DNA of 64,000 bases from JANXQG01 sp963709175 (GTDB taxonomy: Bacteria; Planctomycetota; Planctomycetia; Pirellulales; Thermoguttaceae). Below, in pieces: positions 25,676-37,839 of this stretch. The position numbers and the translations under genes are program-made. The stretch lies in assembly GCA_963709175.1 (NCBI GenBank), contig CAVPVK010000013.1, positions 62,001-126,000 on the forward strand. Direction: 5' to 3'. The notes beneath the pieces were generated by a model. It was given only the letters and a program-made list of their open reading frames with translations. It made no database searches and had not been told where the DNA came from. How positions within the stretch are numbered: the first letter of the stretch is position 1; the number at the start of each line of letters is the position of its first letter.

Positions 25676-26224
25676 CTATTTCGGCCGGGGCCGCACAATC
25701 CCCGCCACGCCAACCCCTGCCAGGATCAGACCGATTGCCCCCACGCCGGCGAAGGGAGCCAGGCCCAGATAGACCTTGTTTCGCTCGCTTCGCACGACTT
25801 CCTCTTGTGGAGCGTCGATTCCCGGGCGGATCTGCTGATGAAAGTAGATGATCGCCCGTCCGACACCCAGGCTCTTGACGAATTGCCTCTCGGCCTCAGC
25901 CGACCGGACTCCGAAGAAATGGGTCGGAATCTGGCGATAGACAATCGCCGCCCCCGCCGCAGCCAATAAAACGATGACGATGCCAATAACCAGAAATCGT
26001 TGCGGGTTTCCCCATGCCGATTTCGCCTGGACGGGCGTTGCTCGACTGTCCGTGGCTGTTCGCAGGGCGCGAATTTCGCGCATGGTTGGCACGGTACATG
26101 TACGCCCACAGTCGCAGAGTACGGTCTCGCCCGCCTGGCGCGGCTCAACGAGGTTATCCCGCCCGCAAGAACAGGGGAGCAAATAAGTCGTTCGGCATTC
26201 AATCACGTCGTCGCCCACCTCCAA
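25676..26224 (-). CDS. Small membrane protein with zinc-ribbon-like N-terminus
   Basis: 182 residues from the ATG at 26224. The first 50 residues hold two CXC pairs (CSCGRDN and CDCGRTC) that could bind a zinc ion. Two hydrophobic segments follow, FLVIGIVIVLLAAAGAAIVY near residues 77-96 and FAGVGAIGLILAGVGVAGIV near 155-175, separated by an extracytoplasmic loop of about 55 residues. I know of no function; zinc-ribbon plus membrane-helix proteins are common and poorly studied in planctomycetes. Convergent with the isomerase gene, with 15 bp between stops. Confidence 0.65.
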   Translation of the reverse strand: MEVGDDVIECRTTYLLPCSCGRDNLVEPRQAGETVLCDCGRTCTVPTMREIRALRTATDSRATPVQAKSAWGNPQRFLVIGIVIVLLAAAGAAIVYRQIPTHFFGVRSAEAERQFVKSLGVGRAIIYFHQQIRPGIDAPQEEVVRSERNKVYLGLAPFAGVGAIGLILAGVGVAGIVRPRPK

Positions 26225-26819
26225 TGCTTCATTGTACCCGACCTTTGCTCGGCTTACGAGTTGGCCGGGCGTTCGTGGTTCGTGTTCCCCGACTTCGTGG
26301 TACGGGATTTATTCCCTCCGCTGGAAACGGCATAAAGTCCGTGCTGCGGAAGAGAGAATTTGATCGTCGCGTAAGTATCATTTTCAAACTGGGTAAACAT
26401 TGCTTTTCGCATGGTTTCTTGCGCTAATTGGGTGGAAGCAAATAATTTACGAATTGAAGATTGGAACACTGGACTAACCGCGTTAGCCAATTACAATTAA
26501 ACAATTTGAGGTTGAAGCGATACGATGCAAGGGACGGGGGACTGACCAGCACTCATTGCCAAGGGGTGGGAGCCCCTTTCCAGCCAGGATCTTTCCGGAC
26601 GGCGGTGAGGCGGTCCTCATTAGAGGAGTGCGGCGCTTTGGCGAACTTTTCCCGGCACCCCGATTTCTTTACTAAATGGAATCTCTTGCCAAATGACCCG
26701 CTCGCCAATCATCAGAGTAAAACAGTGGTAGAATTTCGTGGCTTTCCGCCGCAACTTGTGGAATAATATAGGTTGGGGGGAAGCACCGCCCTGACCTGCT
26801 TGAAGGAGGAGAATCGCAA
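26225..26819. other. Intergenic region before the sigma factor gene
   Basis: No gene seen. It holds one GGAGTGCGG element core at 26625, an AT-rich GAATAATATAGG at about 26761 that may be part of the sigma gene promoter, and the ribosome site GAAGGAGGAG at its end. Confidence 0.5.
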
Positions 26820-28400
<1,581 letters not shown>

Positions 28401-28432
28401 GGCAACCGCGCTGCTTCCAAGAAGGCAAAGTG

Positions 28433-28465
28433 GGCCGGGGCCGTTTGAGGCCCTGGCCTTTTTTT
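28433..28465 (+). terminator. Rho-independent terminator of the sigma factor gene
   Basis: GGCCGGGGCC pairs with GGCCCTGGCC around GTTTGA, followed by seven T. It lies 33 bp after the sigma stop and has the textbook form. Confidence 0.92.
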
Positions 28466-28561
28466 GTGACCTAACGCTTGCCTGGCCGTCTCGGGACCCC
28501 TGCAATTTCCGCGCGCTGCGGCGAGGGCCGCTTGCGGCTCACAGTATGTGCCGGATACTAC

Positions 28562-30801
28562 TCAGTTCGTTCCGCCGAACGTCTCCGCGAAAAAGCGATA
28601 TAGCCGCCGCCCGAGCGACTGCGGATCGGCCAGAATCCGGGCACGGCCACGAGCGCCGGGCCGCAAATTGTCGTCGCGGTCGTCCAGCCGGACCAGCGCC
28701 TGATAGGCCGTCGTTTGGGGATGCGGCAACCCCTTTTCGTCCACGCGAACGGGCAGGTCCGTCCCCACGGCCAGTTCCCGCGGCGCGATCTTGAGGTCCA
28801 TCTTGGCCACCTCGACGATCGTGCCCGTGACAACCTGCCCCGGCTTTTCGTCCAGAACGAGCCGCACCCGCTGCTCTTTATGGATGAAATTTACGTCCGC
28901 CTGGTCGATCACCAGTACCGCCTCGACATCGCCCGGCGAGCCAATCTGGCAGAGCAACGTGCCGGTCTCCAGCTGGCAGCCGCGGTTCCTCGGGTCCAAA
29001 GGGCTGCCCTGCCAGGGCTCAAGCCGGCCCTTTGACGGGCTTTGCGGCCAGCGGCGCGGTGGTGGAAGCACAGTGCCGGCCACCGGTGCATGCAGCACCA
29101 GGCTCGCTTCATCTTGCTGCCGCTGCCGGAGCCGCGACTGGGCATCCGCAAGTGCGGCCTCGGCCGCCGGAATCTGCGCGGCGACGGTCGAATCGCCGCC
29201 CCGCCGCATGCGGAGATCTGCCAACTGCACCCGCTGCTGCCCGACCAGGCCGGCCAATTCGGCCGTCTCTTTGCGGAGGTCGAGATTTACGAGCCGGGCC
29301 ACTTCCTGGCCGGCGGCGACCGACTCGCCCGGCGAGGCCGCGCTTTCGATCCGCCCGGGCACGACGACATAGACCGCCTGGGCGTCGCGGGATTGGATAA
29401 CCGCCGGGGCGCGAACGGAGTAAGGCAGCGGCGTCAACAGCCCCGCGGCCAACACAGCCAGCAGCAGGCCGCAGCGGAAGACTGTCTGGCCCACGTGTAT
29501 TCGCGGACGCCGCGCCGGATCGAGCAGCATTGCCGCCGCTCTCCCGGCCGGTAGGACCACGGTACCGGCAATCACGATCGCGGTGAGCAGTTGGGCGGCC
29601 GCTTTGAGACCGTACGGTTCGAGCCAGCGGTTGCAAAACCAGAGAATGGCAATCACTACCGCCCAGCGGTAAAGAAACGAGGTGACGCCGTAGACCACTA
29701 TGACGGCACGCCGGTTCCGCGGCGTCGCGCGGTCGGGCGGCGGGTCGAGGCCGAGAAAGAATGCCCCAGAAGGCGGCCCAACAGCCATTGCGATTGCTGG
29801 CCGAGATTGGGCGTTCCCAAAAGGTCGGCCAGCACGTAGTAGCCGTCGTAGCGGAGCAGCGGGTTGCCGTTGAACACTAGCGTGCTCAACGAGCAGACGA
29901 GCATGACGTTCAGGCACAACGTATTGAACAGCCCGGGCGCGCTGAACCACCACAGGAACGTGGCGACGGTCGCCAGGAAGACCTCGACGATGATGCCGGC
30001 GGCCGATACCGCGATCCGTTGCCAGCGATCGGGAAAGAGCCAGGCATCGGAGACGTTGCAATACAAGCAAGGCGTGAAAAGCAGCAGGAGCACGCCGATC
30101 TCGTGGCACTGGCCGCCGAAGTGCTGGCAGGTCAATGCGTGGGCTAATTCGTGGACGATTTTTACCCCGGCCAGCACGATCGCCAGCCAGAAAACATTGC
30201 CTGGCGTGAGGAAGGCATGGAGTTCCGGCAGTCTTGCCCGAAAGACGAAGAAGTGCCCCAGAACCAAGGCGACGGCGGCAACCACCGTGGCGGCGCCCAG
30301 GCCGAGTATCCAGGGAGAGAAGATCCAGCGGCAGCGAGGGTAGAGCCAGCGGAGCGGCTTTTGCGGATCGACGCCCGGCAGGCGGATCGCCAGCACGTTG
30401 GCCAGCGCGGCCAGCCAGCGTTGTTTCTGCCGCCGGCCGCGGCGCTCGATGAGTTGCTCTCCCTGCCCCGGGGCATCGGCCAAGAGGAGTCCCATCTCGT
30501 GCATGCGGCCCAGAAAGGCATGAATCTCCACGACGCTGATTCGCAGCGGAGCGAAAGCCGCCTCGAAACGTCGCTTGATTTCACCCAGTCCGATGCGGCC
30601 GTCGAGCATCCGCAAGAGGGCATGCTCCTCCTCACCCAGATGGAAGTACTTCAAGGCGACTGGATCCTTGATTAGCCAGTGGCGGTCGCGGCCATGCGAC
30701 TGGGGAACCATGATCAGGTCGGGCCGGGCGCGGAGCCGCAATGGCCGTTCGGCGACGGCCTCGGAGGCGATTCGTCCAGTTCTCATTGCGGAGACCGACA
30801 T
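28562..30801 (-). CDS. PqqD-like / M50 metalloprotease / HlyD membrane protein, one frameshift
   Basis: Two frames join near 29755 (WLLGRLLGHSF into FFLGLDPPPDRATPR) to give about 740 residues. Order: a PqqD-like or winged-helix N-terminus (residues 30-110, LIKDPVALKYFHLGEEEHAL); membrane helices with the zinc-protease motif HELAH at 217-221 and NGNPLLRYDGYYVL near 325, the two conserved M50/site-2-protease motifs; more helices; then a HlyD-type periplasmic arm (APAVIQSRDAQAVYVVVPGR, a coiled-coil hairpin, LHAPVAGTVLPP). M50 domains in such fusions may be proteases or only membrane scaffolds. Last gene of a three-gene minus-strand cassette with two other HlyD-type proteins. Likely role: export or processing across the envelope, by inference. 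Confidence 0.82.
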
Positions 30802-30919
30802 TTCAACTTAGTGACGTTGCGGACCCCCTCGCGCTTGCCACGAGGGTGAAGAAGATCTCTTGGCTGTCATGGAGAGCCGGCAATCTCATTCACCTGCCGG
30901 GCAAGCTGGCAGGGATCCA

Positions 30920-31861
30920 TTATTTTTCCGCGGGGATGATCATTTTCGCCTGCATTCCCGGACGAAGCCGCAGGTCCTGGTTCTGAACATCGACCCAGAT
31001 GCGGACCTGCGCAGTCACGGGATCGACCTCCGGATCGACGAAGCTGACCTTGCCGACTAAGGCATGCCCCGCGTCGTTGGGCAAATCGACGATCAACTTC
31101 ACCGCACGACCCAGCAAGTCAGCCGCCAGGTCGCGCGACTTGAGAAAGCCTTCCGCTCGAAGCCGATCGAGCCGCAAGATCCTCACCACCGGGTCGCCCG
31201 GTTTTACCCATTCGCCGCGGCTACGATAGACCCGCACCACGACGCCGCCAATTGGAGCCGAGACGCGATGCCGGTCGAGCTTCTCCACGGCCGCCCGGTA
31301 GTCGTTCTCCTTGATCTTGGCGTTCGATTCCGCCGAGGCAGCGTCGCTCTGCGCCTGCTCGATCTCCAGCGAGCTCTTTTCCACCAACAGTCGGAGGCGG
31401 TCCAATTCCGTGCCGGAAACGCTCTGGGGGGCCTTGCGAACGGAGTCGAGGCAGCGCTGCAGTTCCGCACGGGCAACCTCCAGCGACTTGCGGGCGAAGC
31501 GAATGCCCACGTTGTTCCCGGCGATGCGGCGGGCGATTTCCAACTCCAGTTTCGCCCGCTCCACGGCCAGGCTGGCCTCGTTGTCTTCGACCCGCGCCAG
31601 CAGCGTGCCGGCGGTGACAAGTTGACCTTCGGTCACGTTCAATTCGGCCAAAGCGCCGATTTCCCGTGCCGGGGCGTCGACCTGCTCCACGAGTCGGATG
31701 ACCATGTTCGGGACTTCCATGGGCTCGTCGGCGTGGGCGACGGCGGCCGCCAGGAGGCCCAGAACGATCGGCATGAATGCCCACGCCAAAGCCAACCGAG
31801 GAACGCCAAATCGCGCCGCGAGTTCGTGGAGTCGCAATTCTGTAGACACAAAGGGTGGCAT
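30920..31861 (-). CDS. HlyD-family membrane fusion / periplasmic adaptor protein
   Basis: 313 residues from the ATG at 31861, just after the upstream GAF-HlyD gene (22 bp). A hydrophobic N-terminal segment (LALAWAFMPIVLGLLAAAVA) is followed by a lipoyl/barrel-sandwich half (GALAELNVTEGQLVTAGTLL), a long alpha hairpin (SLAVERAKLELEIARRIAGN to NAKIKENDYRAAVEKLDRHR), the second lipoyl half (VSAPIGGVVVRVYRSRGEWV) and a beta barrel. This is the plan of adaptors that bridge an inner-membrane transporter and the outer membrane. No ABC or RND pump is encoded nearby; the neighbours are two more HlyD-containing membrane proteins, so the partner may be the M50 protein itself. Confidence 0.85.
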   Translation of the reverse strand: MPPFVSTELRLHELAARFGVPRLALAWAFMPIVLGLLAAAVAHADEPMEVPNMVIRLVEQVDAPAREIGALAELNVTEGQLVTAGTLLARVEDNEASLAVERAKLELEIARRIAGNNVGIRFARKSLEVARAELQRCLDSVRKAPQSVSGTELDRLRLLVEKSSLEIEQAQSDAASAESNAKIKENDYRAAVEKLDRHRVSAPIGGVVVRVYRSRGEWVKPGDPVVRILRLDRLRAEGFLKSRDLAADLLGRAVKLIVDLPNDAGHALVGKVSFVDPEVDPVTAQVRIWVDVQNQDLRLRPGMQAKMIIPAEK

Positions 31862-31883
31862 GGAGCTGTTCTCTCTTCTTCGT

Positions 31884-33812
31884 TCAGAACATGAAATAGG
31901 TTCGTACGGCGTCGAGCAAATCGTGGAGCCACACATAACCGGCCGAATGCCGGCCGCAGTCGATCGTGGCGGCAACGCTGGCCCCGGGCACGAGCTCCGG
32001 CAATTCGCTGCGATCGATATCGACAAAGACCTGTACGTAGGGCGAATCACCCTCAGGCACCTCCGCCCGCAGGGCCACCTGGCGGATCGTGCCGTGCAGT
32101 TTCACGGCCGGCGCGGTGCCCAGGACATAGGCCACCTCCAGCCTCGAGCCCAGTTGCCGCTGCGCCGCCAGCACGTGGGCGATCTGCCGGTCAGGCAGGC
32201 GGATCTCCAGTTGCCAGGGGCCGGCAAGATCGCCTACCGTCATCAGCGCCTGGCCGCGATCCACGGGCCGCGCTGCAAGCAACTGCTTGACGTCCCAAGT
32301 CAGGACTTGTCCCTCGATGGGGCTGCGGACTTCCAGGTCTTTCTGCTTCTGTTGGAGGATCGCATACTGCGCGTCGAGGCTGCGGATCGACTCGCGGAGC
32401 TCCTCGCCTTGGGCGTCCAATAGGGCGTACTGCCGCCGCTGTTCGTCGGTGTCGCGGGGCATCTGCACGCGCTGGGCCTCGATCGCCCCCAGCCGCTTTT
32501 GCGAAGTCTGCAACTCGCCCACGATCTGCTTGAATTCCAAGTCCAGTTGCGGCTGCCGTAGCGTGGCCAGGAGTTCGTTGGCACCAACGTGCTGGCCCTG
32601 TTGCACGTGGACCTCGGCCACCACGCCGTCGCTGCGGGCGAACACGTCCTGCATCCGCTGCGGTTGCAGTTCGCCTTTCGCGGCGATTCGCAGATCGGCC
32701 GGCACGAGCCAAAGCATCACGGCCAGCACTACCAGGGCGGCCAGCCCGACGATAAACTTCAGCGGGCGCCGATTGCCGCCCAGCCAACGGGCCTTGCGCA
32801 TGAGGCCCGCCAGCGGCAGGTCATCCAGCTCGCGGGCATTGCGGAGGGCCAGGGCGGCGTGTTCGCCGAACCGTGCCTGGTTCCCGCGAAGGGGGTCGTC
32901 AAACCCGTTATAGAACCGCTCGATTACCAGTGCACCGATCGTCTCCGCAGGTCCCGCAGCGCCCTCTTTGGCCGCCACCCGAAGTGGAATCACGGCAAGC
33001 GATCGGGCGTGGGATTCGTCCAGGTAGTCGCTCAGCAGCGATTCGACTTGCGGCGGCCGCTGCGCGGCGGTTTCCGGGTGCCAAAGCGGTTCACCCATCG
33101 TCGCCACGGCCCGGCAGAGTTGTTCCACCAGTCCTACGGCCCGGGCGCGGTGATGGAAGGCATCGACGCCGCTGACGGACAGCAGCCGGAATCGGCCGTC
33201 GCGCGTGGCCAGCACGCTGAGCCGGTCGCAGTTGAGGAATTGCCGTCCCTCGTTGGCGATCGCGTAAGCCGTCGCCCGCAGGTCGATGCTACCGTGAATG
33301 ACCATGCAAAGCTGGTCCATCCGCCGCTCATCGCGCACGTGGTCGCGGAGTTCGCAGATTTGGCGGCTCCGCTCCTGTTGCCCGATCAGTTCACCAATCG
33401 CCTCCAGGTATTTCACGTATCCGGTTTGCACGTCCACGCTGGCGCCGGGATATTGCAGCACTTCCAAGACGCCGGCGACCTGGCCGTCGAGGGCCCAAGG
33501 GCAGACAATGAGCAGGTAGCGGGTGGGGTTGACGGCGCGGTGGTCGGCCTGCGGAGGGCAGCCCGGCGGCAGAATTCCCGCCTGGCCGGTTTCCAGCACC
33601 AATTCGATGAGCCCCGAGCGCTGGGCCTGGGCGCCAGCCGGCCAACCATCGGACGGAAAAACCTGGCAGGCGAGTCTTGGCCTTTCGCCCACTGCGCGGA
33701 CCCACACGGCCGCCCCGGCAGCCTTGAGCCCGCGCACGAGGGCATCGATGGTCTGGGCGTAGAATTCTTCCCGGCGGCAGTCGGATTTCGCCAGCCGGGC
33801 GACTTGGCTCAC
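31884..33812 (-). CDS. GAF-domain HlyD-type membrane protein
   Basis: 642 residues if started at the GTG at 33812. Residues about 15-160 and 175-330 look like two GAF-type sensor modules (YLLIVCPWALDGQVAGVLEV; NEGRQFLNCDRLSVLATRDG). A single membrane helix follows (PLKFIVGLAALVVLAVMLWL), then a HlyD arm: AKGELQPQRMQDVFARSDGV, a coiled coil, LEVRSPIEGQVLTWDVKQLL and a barrel. A cytoplasmic ligand-sensing pair fused to a periplasmic adaptor is unusual. An ATG at 33881 opens a frame (MPVDETRPEVEPRNEARA) that would join this one if a GC dinucleotide in GCGCGCGC were removed, so the true start may be about 23 codons further up. First gene of the three-gene cassette. Confidence 0.8.
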   Translation of the reverse strand: MSQVARLAKSDCRREEFYAQTIDALVRGLKAAGAAVWVRAVGERPRLACQVFPSDGWPAGAQAQRSGLIELVLETGQAGILPPGCPPQADHRAVNPTRYLLIVCPWALDGQVAGVLEVLQYPGASVDVQTGYVKYLEAIGELIGQQERSRQICELRDHVRDERRMDQLCMVIHGSIDLRATAYAIANEGRQFLNCDRLSVLATRDGRFRLLSVSGVDAFHHRARAVGLVEQLCRAVATMGEPLWHPETAAQRPPQVESLLSDYLDESHARSLAVIPLRVAAKEGAAGPAETIGALVIERFYNGFDDPLRGNQARFGEHAALALRNARELDDLPLAGLMRKARWLGGNRRPLKFIVGLAALVVLAVMLWLVPADLRIAAKGELQPQRMQDVFARSDGVVAEVHVQQGQHVGANELLATLRQPQLDLEFKQIVGELQTSQKRLGAIEAQRVQMPRDTDEQRRQYALLDAQGEELRESIRSLDAQYAILQQKQKDLEVRSPIEGQVLTWDVKQLLAARPVDRGQALMTVGDLAGPWQLEIRLPDRQIAHVLAAQRQLGSRLEVAYVLGTAPAVKLHGTIRQVALRAEVPEGDSPYVQVFVDIDRSELPELVPGASVAATIDCGRHSAGYVWLHDLLDAVRTYFMF

Positions 33813-34362
33813 CAGATCGTCGATATTGCGCGCGCCTCGTTACGCGGTTCGACTTCGGGTCGCGTTTCGTCAACAGGCATTAATCTAATATAACGCAGTC
33901 GCTTCAGTCAGAGAAGTCACGGTAACCCAGGGTAGTCGAGTCCGATTTTAATTTGGAGTGCGGGAATTCACTCTCGCTTTTCTTTTTTCGGGAGCGAGGT
34001 ACTCATGGTCATGGGCGTGGCGCGCGATTCCGCACTCCAAATCGGATCATGGCGTGACCTTGGCGCAGGCGGGCTCGGCGGGGCGATATGGATAGGGCGA
34101 TTGCCCAAGTCCATCATGTTCACTCTCCCTCCGGAAGAAACGGTTCATCCTTGATGCATGCCGTCCAGCGGGTGATCGAAGTGCGGGAGAGGATCGGCTG
34201 AGTTGCATTCCCGCTAATGCAAACGAAAGGCTGCGTCATAACGTCCCAGGACTCCATCGCTACGCTCCTGAAGCTCTGGCTCGTTCATCCCGCCTCGGGA
34301 GGCGGTCAACCAGGTACCTCCGGTCGTCAACCGCTCCGGCGACTGGCAGGCGCACCCCTCAG
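33813..34362. other. Intergenic stretch between envelope cassette and signalling cluster
   Basis: Apart from the alternative start of the GAF-HlyD gene (33881) there is no gene. An inverted repeat built on TTTGGAGTGCGG / CCGCACTCCAAA occupies 33941-34046. The rest to 34362 is where the lost C-terminal half of the REC-kinase would be expected, but nothing of it is readable. Confidence 0.55.
33941..34046. repeat. Interspersed inverted repeat (GGAGTGCGG family)
   Basis: TCCGATTT(TAATTT)GGAGTGCGG at the left pairs with CCGCACTCCAAATCGGA at the right; an inner CTCGC...GCGAG stem is also present. The core GGAGTGCGG recurs singly at 26625 and 58343. No reading frame. Confidence 0.7.
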
Positions 34363-35397
<1,035 letters not shown>

Positions 35398-35448
35398 CGC
35401 TATACTCTCGTACTATCGGTTGGACGGGTGGTCGTCGAGTAAGTGTGG

Positions 35449-36621
35449 TCAGGTTGCAAACGCCGCTGGGACTTGCGGGGTCTCCAGCAGTCCAGTTACT
35501 TCACCGGCACAGTGAACCGGCAGAAAAACTTCAATGGACCCGCGGAGCCCCTGGCTGCAGACGAAGTTCCTCAAGCGGACGTGCATGGCAGGATTCACTT
35601 CAAACCTTTGGCGCATAGCAACGTCCCTTGCAGGGACCTCATGTCGGCTGCCAGGAGCATGCCATCCTTGAGTTGGTCGAGTCTTATTTCGCGAATGACG
35701 TAAGCCTGCTTTACGTTCAATGCTTGGCGCAAGTAGGCTACCGCATCCGGGTCGTACCACCCCGATCGGTGCTGGATTTCGGCAAAAGCCATTTCGCTGG
35801 CGCCTCCCGCAGAAACCAGCGTATCGAAGTCCAGGGCGACCTTCAGGATGCGACTGCCGGCAGGAACGTCTTCCCGCAGCGGTCGTCCGGCGGGGTACCC
35901 TCGCCGTGGAAGCGCTTTCCTGGAAACTGACTATCTCCGCAACTCCTTCCAGGCGAGGAAGATTCTTGAGCAGGTCCCGTGCCACCAGGGGAAGTGCCGC
36001 AATCGCCTCCGCCTCACTGGGTGACAGTTGCTCGCCGCGGTACTGTTTGGCCTGGGCTTCCTGGAGATGGCGACACAGCTAATTTGGGAAAGCATAGCGG
36101 TGATTCAATCATATATAAGTTTGCAGCTAGAGAATTGGGTTATTTGCTGAGCTAGGCTTGCACGCGGGAAGCGCACAGAAAGCTAACGGGCTGACAGCGA
36201 AGGCGCATGGGTGAGTATCTTGACGCTGCGCTAAGGGTTTGGACAACAACTCTCGCTCTGCGACAACTAGTAGATACTGGGTAAGCTCAGCCTCCAGCGC
36301 TATGGCGAAAGCGTAAGGCGGGCAGGGTTTTGTCATGAAGCGGAAAATGTTACTGGTTGACGGCGTATAGGGCGTCTGCTGGTGGAATTGCTGTCAGCAT
36401 ATGCGAACGTCTCGGGCGATTTGTCTCGTCTGGGCGAGCATCTCGCGCCCTTAGTGCCGGGTCGTGCATGTAGGCGACGACGCAGAGAAAGGTTTCTGAC
36501 TACGGTTCACGCTAACTCTCTTTCCGCTGAGCTACGCCTCGATCTGGAACTGCTTGCAACGCACGCTGATAGCTCAACAGGATGTTGGAATAGTGTACAC
36601 ACAGAGAATTCTTTCGGTCAT
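35449..36621 (-). pseudogene. Receiver-HD domain response regulator, heavily frame-broken
   Basis: An ATG at 36621 begins MTERILCV; fragments then appear in changing frames: NIFRFMTKPCPPYAFAIALE (end of a receiver), QYLLVVAERELLSKPLAQ, AVSPLAFC, and toward the 3' end in better order MARDLLKNLPRLEGVAEIVS, MAFAEIQHRSGWYDPDAVAY and REIRLDQLKDGMLLAADMRS. The order matches planctomycete receiver plus HD-type (RpfG-like) regulators of about 380 residues. The first half is damaged far more than the second: deletions occur every few dozen bases between 36100 and 36600. No working protein can be made from this sequence. Confidence 0.6.
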
Positions 36622-36639
36622 TGAAGCACTCTTTCGGTT

Positions 36640-37785
36640 GATAGGCGGCGCAGATCTGGTGCTAGTTGTTGCAGGTGGGCTGCACAGCTAGCTTCTGCAG
36701 GTAGTATAAGTAGAGCGAACGCGGCTCGCGTACGCTGGGTCTCGCGTGATTATAGCAGCACATGGGCAACATGCACGCGGTGATAGGCGCAAACGCTGTT
36801 CTGGCGGCTTGCTGGGATGCGGTGGTAGGTGATGGCTTGCACGACGCGTGGGCAGGCTCATAAGGCTATGAGATAGCGCTGGGATCATGGCTTCGCGCAG
36901 TGCTTCGCAGGGCTCTGGCATACGGCGTTTTCTTGATGGGTGGTGCACGTTAGTTTAGACGCGGCACTGGGTATAGGGACTGTATAATGATAGGGTGCAG
37001 ACTTCATGCAACATGTTGGCGAGGTTTGAGTGATCAGTATGCAATCGTGCTCATGGATATAGCAATCTTCTTCGCCGTAGAGCAACAGCGAAGCTGTGTC
37101 GGTTCAGCGACTGGAGAACGTTTCTCGGTGTACACGGCACACGGCTGAAATACGGCAGAATATACGAGCGAATTGATAGTATCAAGCTTCAGAAGATTGG
37201 CGCATGCACGACATTAGTCACGCGTTGAGGAGTGCAGAAGAAACTAGAATTATTAATTGCAGGACTTGCGCACATGGCAACGTCTCGGGCGATGATCGCT
37301 GCTAGGGTTTACACGGAAGCGTTCGCGGACTAGAGTTGCGCTCGCAGTTCGTCGTAGACCAGCTTGGCTCGGCAGCTATCTAACGCGCATGAGCGCATTC
37401 CTGGTTGCTATGTCGCGGAAGGAGTTTCGCACCTCGCACAACTTCCGCACGCTGACGTGAGGGTCGCTGTCTCACAGGGTTTGCTCAGGAACTGATGCGC
37501 TACCTCTACGCATTTCAGCACAGCACTCGGCTGCATTGACGGAGAGAATGAGACGAACGGTGTCGGGCTGAGGCGCATGACCTCGCTCAGGAACACGGTG
37601 CCTTCTATCTCCGGCATGAGGACATCAGAGACCACGGCATAGAACGGCGCCGCGGCGCAATATCAGAGTGCCGCGGCGCCGCTCTCGGCAAAGACCATCT
37701 CCCACTCGTTGCGGAAGCCCCGCAAGGAACGGCGAAGCCCCATCAGGATATTCGCATCGTCGTCCACAAACAAGATTCGCTTCAT
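36640..37785 (-). pseudogene. Receiver-HDOD response regulator, heavily frame-broken
   Basis: ATG at 37785 with a strong AAGGAGG site; MKRILFVDDDANILMGLRRS then LRGFRNEWEMVFAESGAAAL is a good receiver start, broken near 37665. Later pieces: SDVLMPEIEGTVFLSEVMRL, VEVAHQFLSKP, LVYDELRAQL, AAIIARDVAMC, NLANMLHEV, LMSLP and QAITYHRIPA, in that order but in different frames. They trace an HDOD domain (metal-free relative of HD-GYP) after the receiver. The start codon overlaps the kinase frame before it (ATGA), so it was the cognate regulator of the PAS kinase upstream. The C-terminal border is approximate. Confidence 0.6.
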
Positions 37786-37839
37786 AGGCGCCTCCTTAAT
37801 TGCCGGCGATCATCGGCAAAGGAAAGCTGCTTATTCATC

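Noticed and set aside
32589..33893. 434-codon plus-strand frame opposite the GAF-HlyD gene
   Set aside because: Antisense shadow; GAF and HlyD motifs are clear on the minus strand.
36345..36375. Plus-strand start MKRKMLLVDGV resembling a receiver
   Set aside because: It stops after eleven codons and lies antisense to the receiver-HD relic; chance similarity.
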